A DNA stretch of 49,621 bases from Methylobacterium aquaticum (lineage in GTDB: Bacteria; Pseudomonadota; Alphaproteobacteria; Rhizobiales; Beijerinckiaceae), in the NCBI RefSeq assembly GCF_001043915.1, contig NZ_LABX01000146.1, positions 1-49,621 on the forward strand, given 5' to 3'. This document shows positions 45,346-49,621 of the stretch, piece after piece. The notes under the pieces were generated by a model, which had not been told where the DNA came from, did not search any database, and saw only the letters and a list, made by a program, of their open reading frames with translations. The translations under genes were made by a program, and so were the position numbers. Each line of letters begins with the position of its first letter. Position 1 is the first letter of the stretch.

Positions 45346-46194
45346 TCAATCGACCGCCGATCCGGTCCGTTCGGCCTGCGTGAAGCGCTGCTGCTCTTCC
45401 ATCACCAGCCCGGCGAGTTCGCGCTTCAGCGCATTGAACTCGGCCGAAGCGGTGTCGCGCGGGCGGGCGAGGGGCACGATCAGGTCGCGCTTCATCCGGC
45501 CCGGGCGGTAGGTGAGCACGACGATGCGGTCGGCGAGGTAGATCGCCTCCTCAATCGAGTGGGTCACGAACACGATGGTCTTGCGGTCCTCGGCCCAGAT
45601 CCGCAGCAATTCGTCCTGGAGCGTGCGCCGGGTCAGCGCGTCGAGGGCGCCGAACGGCTCGTCCATCAGCATCACCGGCGGGTCGAGGGCCAGGATGCGG
45701 GCGATGGCGACGCGCTGGCGCATGCCGCCCGACAGATCCTTCGGGAAGCGGCCGAGGAAGTCGGACAGGCCGAGCTTCTGGGCGATGCGGGCGACGATCG
45801 TATCGGCTTGGCTCCGCGCCACGCCCTTGATGTCGAGCCCGAAGCGGATGTTCTGCTCCACCGTCATCCAGGGAAACAGCGCGTATTCCTGGAAGACCAT
45901 GCCGCGGTCGGGGCCCGGATCGACGATCCTGTGCCCGTTCATGCGGATCTCGCCCGCGGTGAGGGGCGAGAACCCCGCGATCGCGTTGAGCAAGGTGGAC
46001 TTGCCACAGCCGGAGGGCCCGAGCAGGCAGACGAACTGCCCGCCCGGGATCGCCGCGGTGACGCCGTCGAGCGCCACCACGGCGCCCTCGCCGGTGCCGA
46101 ACACCTTCGAGGCGCTCTCGATCGTGATCTCGGCGGCGCCCGGTGCCGACCGGGCGGCGGGCTCGGTCTTGCGGAGCGTTGCGGTCGCGGTCAT
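45346..46194 (-). CDS. ABC transporter ATP-binding protein (taurine/nitrate/sulfonate type)
   Basis: 282 residues of the SsuB/TauB/NrtD class. Walker A is G-P-S-G-C-G-K-S-T, the Q-loop contains F-Q-E-Y-A-L-F-P-W, the signature is L-S-G-G-M-R-Q-R, Walker B is V-M-L-M-D-E-P-F-G-A-L-D, and the H-loop is V-T-H-S-I-E-E-A. The start ATG lies 2 bases after the permease stop. The longer open frame upstream is inside the permease gene. The three-gene order is binding protein, permease, ATPase. Confidence 0.93.
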   Translation of the reverse strand: MTATATLRKTEPAARSAPGAAEITIESASKVFGTGEGAVVALDGVTAAIPGGQFVCLLGPSGCGKSTLLNAIAGFSPLTAGEIRMNGHRIVDPGPDRGMVFQEYALFPWMTVEQNIRFGLDIKGVARSQADTIVARIAQKLGLSDFLGRFPKDLSGGMRQRVAIARILALDPPVMLMDEPFGALDALTRRTLQDELLRIWAEDRKTIVFVTHSIEEAIYLADRIVVLTYRPGRMKRDLIVPLARPRDTASAEFNALKRELAGLVMEEQQRFTQAERTGSAVD

Positions 46195-46196
46195 GG

Positions 46197-47012
46197 TCAG
46201 CGCTCCAGGCCGCGATGCCAGCGCAGCAGATGGTCGTTGAGGCGCGACATCGCCCCGTCGATGACGAGGCCGAGGAGACCGATCGTCAGCATGCCGCCGA
46301 TGATCTTGTCCGACCACATGTATTCGCGCGCCTCGAGGATCCGGTAGCCGAGCCCGTCCGAGACCGCGATCATCTCGGCGACGATCACCACGATGAAGGC
46401 GGTGCCGATGCCGATCCGCATGCCGGCAAGCACGAAGGGGCTGGCCGCCGGCAGGATCACCCGCCGGAACATCGTCCAGGAATTGGCGCCCAGGTTGCGG
46501 GCCGCCCGGATATAGATCGAATCGACCTGCCGCACGCCCGCGACCGTGTTGACCAGGACCGGGAAGAAGGTGCCCAGCGCGATCAGGAACAGGGCCGGCG
46601 GGTTGCCGAGGCCGAACCACACGATGGCGAGCGGGATATAGGCGATCGGCGGGATCGGCCGCAGGATCTGCAACAGCGGATTGACGAGGCCGTAGAGCCG
46701 GTCGCTCGTGCCCATCAGCAGGCCGACCGGCAGCGCCAGGCCGACGCCGATGGCGAAGCCGGCGATCACCCGGCCGAGGCTCGCCACCGCGTCATGCGGC
46801 AGCTCGCCGGAGACCAGCCAGGCGGCGTAGCTCTGGCTGGCGGGATCGTAGGGCAAGGCCGGGACGAGGCTGGCGAACCAGCGCGCCGCCACCGCGCTCG
46901 GCGGCGGCAGCACCACGGCGGAGAACAGGCCGGCCCGGCTGGCGATTTCCCAGAGGATCAGGAGCCCGACCGGCAGCAGCGCGCCGCGGAAGGCGGAGAG
47001 GCGGGACACCAC
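46197..47012 (-). CDS. ABC transporter permease (taurine/nitrate/sulfonate type)
   Basis: 271-residue membrane protein with about six hydrophobic segments. The BPD_transp_1 signature is the EAA-like loop A-A-R-N-L-G-A-N-S-W-T-M-F-R-R-V-I-L-P-A-A. P-I-P-P-I-A-Y-I-P-L-A-I-V-W-F-G-L-G is typical of SsuC/TauC. Starts at a GTG, six bases after the binding-protein stop. Confidence 0.92.
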   Translation of the reverse strand: MVSRLSAFRGALLPVGLLILWEIASRAGLFSAVVLPPPSAVAARWFASLVPALPYDPASQSYAAWLVSGELPHDAVASLGRVIAGFAIGVGLALPVGLLMGTSDRLYGLVNPLLQILRPIPPIAYIPLAIVWFGLGNPPALFLIALGTFFPVLVNTVAGVRQVDSIYIRAARNLGANSWTMFRRVILPAASPFVLAGMRIGIGTAFIVVIVAEMIAVSDGLGYRILEAREYMWSDKIIGGMLTIGLLGLVIDGAMSRLNDHLLRWHRGLER

Positions 47013-47018
47013 GACGGC

Positions 47019-48053
47019 TCAGTTCGTCTTCGTGTTGGTCTTCGGATCGCTCTTGGCGGAATTGCTCTCGGCGGGATCGCTCTTGGCGCCCAACTCGGCC
47101 TTCGCCTTCTCGAGCAGGTCGAGCTTGACCCATTCGGCGTCGCTCTTCGGCGGGTTGACCATCTTGCCGAGGCCGTATTTATGCATCAGATCAGCCGTGA
47201 TCTGCATGTGACCGGCCGGCATGTCGTAGGTATAGTCCGCGTTCTCCATCGAGTCGCGAAAATCCTTGCTGCTCAGCTGGCCCTTGAAGACCTGCTCGCG
47301 CACGTACTTCTCGGCGAGGTCCGGCTTCTCGATGAAGGTCTTGGTCGCCTCGACGAACAGCTTGAGGACGCGGGCGGCGACCTCCGGCTTCTCGGTATAC
47401 ATCTTCTCGGTCATGACGAGCGGGCGGTAGGGCACGCCAACCGGGGTGTCGTAGGGCTTGACGATCTCGTAGCCCCAGCCGTTCGAGATGGCCTGCGTCG
47501 ATTGCGGCTCGCTCTGGCAGATCACGTCGACGTATTTCTGCGCCAGAGCCTGGTTCAGGTCGGCGTAGTTGTTGAAGTAGACGAGCTGCACATCCTTGCC
47601 CGGTCGCTCCGACCAGGTCAGGCCGTTCTTCTCCAGCTCGGCCAGCAGCATCAGGTCCTGGGTGCCGCCGCGCACCACCGCGACCTTCTTGCCCTTCACG
47701 TCGGCCAGCGTCTTGGCGCCGAGATCCGGCCGGCCGAGGATCCGCACGCCGCCATTGGCGAAGCCCGCCACCACCAGCAGCTTCACGCCGTTGCCGCGCG
47801 CCGCCACCGCGCCGTCGGCGCCGGAGGCCGCGATGTCGATCTGGTCGACCGCCATCGCCGGATAGATGTCGGCGCCCTTGGCGAACTGCTTCTCGTCGAT
47901 CTTGAGGTTATACTTGGCGGCGATCTCCTTCATGTAGGAGATGGCGCCGTAATGGGCGAATTTCAGGTTGCCGAGACGCACGACGTCCTGGGCGGCGGCC
48001 GGGCCGGAGAGGGCCACCAACGTGGCGGCGACGGCGGCGAGGCGCTTGAGCAT
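47019..48053 (-). CDS. ABC transporter substrate-binding protein (SsuA/NMT1-like)
   Basis: 344 residues with a signal peptide cut near A-A-A-Q-D. The mature protein begins V-V-R-L-G-N-L-K-F and contains R-G-G-T-Q-D, Y-F-N-N-Y-A-D-L and C-Q-S-E-P-Q-S-T, with the two-lobed NMT1/SsuA-like pattern. Ligand specificity (aliphatic sulfonates, taurine, nitrate or pyrimidine precursors) cannot be set from sequence alone. The C-terminal ~20 residues form an unusual Lys/Ser/Asp/Thr repeat (A-K-S-D-P). Confidence 0.9.
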   Translation of the reverse strand: MLKRLAAVAATLVALSGPAAAQDVVRLGNLKFAHYGAISYMKEIAAKYNLKIDEKQFAKGADIYPAMAVDQIDIAASGADGAVAARGNGVKLLVVAGFANGGVRILGRPDLGAKTLADVKGKKVAVVRGGTQDLMLLAELEKNGLTWSERPGKDVQLVYFNNYADLNQALAQKYVDVICQSEPQSTQAISNGWGYEIVKPYDTPVGVPYRPLVMTEKMYTEKPEVAARVLKLFVEATKTFIEKPDLAEKYVREQVFKGQLSSKDFRDSMENADYTYDMPAGHMQITADLMHKYGLGKMVNPPKSDAEWVKLDLLEKAKAELGAKSDPAESNSAKSDPKTNTKTN

Positions 48054-48220
48054 GCTTCACTCCCTGTCCGACCGGTCGCGGGCCGGATCGGTTCGGACGG
48101 GATCTTGGACAAAAGTCGAGCCTGGCGGAAGCGTGATCGCGGCGCCGACGGTAAGACTTTAGACTCGCGGATGAAATCCGAACCGCGATCCGACACTGTC
48201 AGAGCCAGATCGCGTGTCCC

Positions 48221-48700
48221 TCACAGCATGCCCTTGACCACGGCCGCGGCCGCAAGGCGGGGTTGGGGCCGCAACAGGCTCTTGACCTGCGAGAACGGGC
48301 GGGGCCGGTTGATCACCTCGTCGAGGCGCGACCACAGGGTCTTGGGCGAGAACGGCTTGGCGATGATCTCGTTGACGCCGAGGTTGATCGCCCGGTCGAC
48401 CACGTTGCGGCGCGGCTGGGCCAGCATCAGGATGATCGGGACGGTCGGGGCCGGGGAGGTGGCGGGCGTGCGGGCGAGGCGGATGAACTCCTCGCCCGAC
48501 AGGATCGCCAGATCCCAGTCGAGCACGACGAGATCGGGCTTGCTCTCGGCCAGCACCCCGAGGGCCTCGGCGCCGTCCGGCGCTTCGAGCAGGCGCTTGA
48601 TGCCGACGCACATCAGCATGTCGCGCACGATGCGGCGGATATACAGGCTTTCGTCGACCACGAGTGCCGACAGGTCCGGGAAGGTCGGGGTGGCGATCAT
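48221..48700 (-). CDS. Single-domain response regulator
   Basis: 159-residue receiver domain without an output domain. The phospho-acceptor is in L-V-V-L-D-W-D-L-A (about residue 52), the acidic pair is reduced to V-V-D-E, and K is present in I-I-A-K-P-F-S-P. There is a ~30-residue C-terminal extension (P-R-P-F-S-Q-V-K-S-L-L-R-P-Q-P-R). No kinase is adjacent. Single-domain regulators of this kind act in motility or development in Alphaproteobacteria, but no role is shown here. Confidence 0.9.
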   Translation of the reverse strand: MIATPTFPDLSALVVDESLYIRRIVRDMLMCVGIKRLLEAPDGAEALGVLAESKPDLVVLDWDLAILSGEEFIRLARTPATSPAPTVPIILMLAQPRRNVVDRAINLGVNEIIAKPFSPKTLWSRLDEVINRPRPFSQVKSLLRPQPRLAAAAVVKGML

Positions 48701-48848
48701 CGCGGGCTCGGTCTTCGTTCTGACCCGAGGTTAAGCACGATCAACCCTGCCGCTTCGCTAACCGAGATGGTTAATCAACCTTCAATCTCGACGGCGGCGT
48801 CGCGGCGGGGCAGTGTCATGCTCCCCGAATCGCAGCCCGAAGGCGCCC

Positions 48849-49559
48849 ATGTCGACCGAGCTCCTCTTCCGCGACGACGCTTACCTGCGCGAGGCCGAGG
48901 CCCGCATCGTGGCGGCGGAGGAGGCCGGTCTCATCCTCGACCGGACGCTGTTCTACGCGCAAGGCGGTGGGCAGCCCGGAGACCGCGGCACGGTCTTGCG
49001 TGAGGACGGCAGCGAGATCGCCGTCCTCGACACCGTCTACGGTCCCGACAAGCACACGGTCCTGCATCGCATCGCGCCGAACGCCGCCCTCCCAGTCCTC
49101 GGCGAGCGCGTCCGCCTCGTTCTCGACTGGCCGCTGCGCCTTGCCCGCATGCGGGTGCACACGGCCCTGCATCTGCTCTCGGTGGCCCTCCCCTACCCGG
49201 TCACCGGCGGCGCGATCGGCGAGGGTGAGGGCCGGCTCGACTTCGACATCCCGGATGCCGGCCTCGACAAGGAAGCGGTGACGGCGCGACTGCGGGAGAT
49301 GATCGCGCAGGATGCCGCCGTGACGACGCGCTGGATCAGCGACGAGGCGTTGTTGGCCAATCCGGGCCTGGTGAAGACGATGTCGGTGAAGCCGCCGATC
49401 GGCACCGGCCGGGTGCGGCTGGTGGCGATCGACGGCCTCGATCTCCAACCCTGCGGTGGCACCCATGTCGCACGGACGGGCGAGATCGGCGTCGCCACCG
49501 TCACGGCGATCGAGAAGAAGGGCAAGCAGAACCGGCGCGTGCGGCTTTCTCTGGCCTGA
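48849..49559 (+). CDS. Alanyl-tRNA editing protein (AlaX-like)
   Basis: 236 residues of the AlaRS second-domain family, which deacylates mischarged Ser-tRNA(Ala) or Gly-tRNA(Ala). The zinc-site residues are visible in R-M-R-V-H-T-A-L-H-L-L and P-C-G-G-T-H-V. F-Y-A-Q-G-G-G-Q-P-G-D-R-G is the typical N-terminal motif. The start ATG at 48849 is preferred over in-frame upstream codons. It ends directly in a terminator. Confidence 0.93.
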   Translation: MSTELLFRDDAYLREAEARIVAAEEAGLILDRTLFYAQGGGQPGDRGTVLREDGSEIAVLDTVYGPDKHTVLHRIAPNAALPVLGERVRLVLDWPLRLARMRVHTALHLLSVALPYPVTGGAIGEGEGRLDFDIPDAGLDKEAVTARLREMIAQDAAVTTRWISDEALLANPGLVKTMSVKPPIGTGRVRLVAIDGLDLQPCGGTHVARTGEIGVATVTAIEKKGKQNRRVRLSLA

Positions 49560-49604
49560 ACACGACAAACCCCGCCGGCCGAGCCTGAGCGGGGTTTGTC
49601 GTGT
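49560..49604. terminator. Bidirectional intrinsic terminator after the AlaX gene
   Basis: ACACGACAAACCCCGC (49560-49575) pairs perfectly with GCGGGGTTTGTCGTGT (49589-49604), 16 base pairs around a 13-base loop; the arm starts one base after the stop codon. The stem itself supplies AAACCCC/GGGGTTT, the pattern of common bidirectional terminators. Confidence 0.85.
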
Positions 49605-49621
49605 GGTTGGTTGCGGGGACA

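Overview
The window is high-GC chromosomal DNA from an alphaproteobacterium of the order Hyphomicrobiales (Rhizobiales), most probably Methylobacterium or a close relative. This rests on the gene set (RopB/Omp25-like porins, K+-independent HppA, serine-cycle-type GlyA, DnaA-DnaN-RecF without gyrB) and on the style of the intergenic palindromic repeats; no 16S gene is present. It is almost entirely core and housekeeping chromosome. I see no phage, integrase, transposase, CRISPR array, tRNA or rRNA.

Layout. 1-4.7 kb (+): ribH-nusB, thiL, hppA. 4.7-6.2 kb: a cluster of strong hairpins, then a secreted beta-barrel porin. 6.2-8.1 kb (-): an SDR remnant, a conserved small protein, and hsp20 behind a probable ROSE-type RNA thermometer. 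7.9-11.9 kb (-): glyA with a terminator, then the tightly packed nrdR-ribD-ribE unit plus a small ORF. 12.5-13.4 kb: a second porin, followed by palindromic repeats and an AT-rich island. 13.8-15.4 kb (-): slyX and an L,D-transpeptidase. 15.7-17.05 kb (+): a two-gene copper-handling unit (DUF2946-like protein and a YcnI-PCuAC fusion). 17.1-22.9 kb: gpmA, dapB, an alpha/beta hydrolase, MarC, a methyltransferase, glyoxalase II and a Cupin_5 protein. 23-26.4 kb: a small accessory zone with a broken rhodanese gene between two repeat types, small orphan ORFs, a Gly/Tyr-rich exported protein, a PRC-barrel protein and an Rmf/CrpP-like protein. 26.4-29.5 kb: a NarL-type two-component system. 29.6-32.2 kb (-): DUF2254 protein and NhaA. 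32.3-33 kb: a frameshifted nucleotidyltransferase gene. 33.5-37.5 kb (+): dnaA-dnaN-recF. 37.5-40.1 kb: vapBC divergent from recQ. 40.2-42.6 kb: a LysR regulator divergent from a SnoaL-SDR pair. 42.8-45.2 kb (-): a small protein, rlmE and a Ppx/GppA phosphatase. 45.3-48.05 kb (-): a complete taurine/nitrate/sulfonate-type ABC importer. 48.2-49.6 kb: a single-domain response regulator, and an AlaX editing protein with its terminator.

The riboflavin genes are split: ribH with nusB, ribD and ribE with nrdR. The most interesting material is non-coding. One family of palindromic intergenic repeats has compensatory changes in its arms, and three copies carry the stop codon of the preceding gene in their first bases. 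A second hairpin repeat family occurs between dapB and gpmA and at the broken end of the rhodanese remnant. There is also a ROSE-like thermometer in front of hsp20 and a perfect palindrome in front of vapB. I found no clear case of a new multi-gene system. The protein-level items most worth a second look are the YcnI-PCuAC fusion and the small protein overlapping a two-component system.
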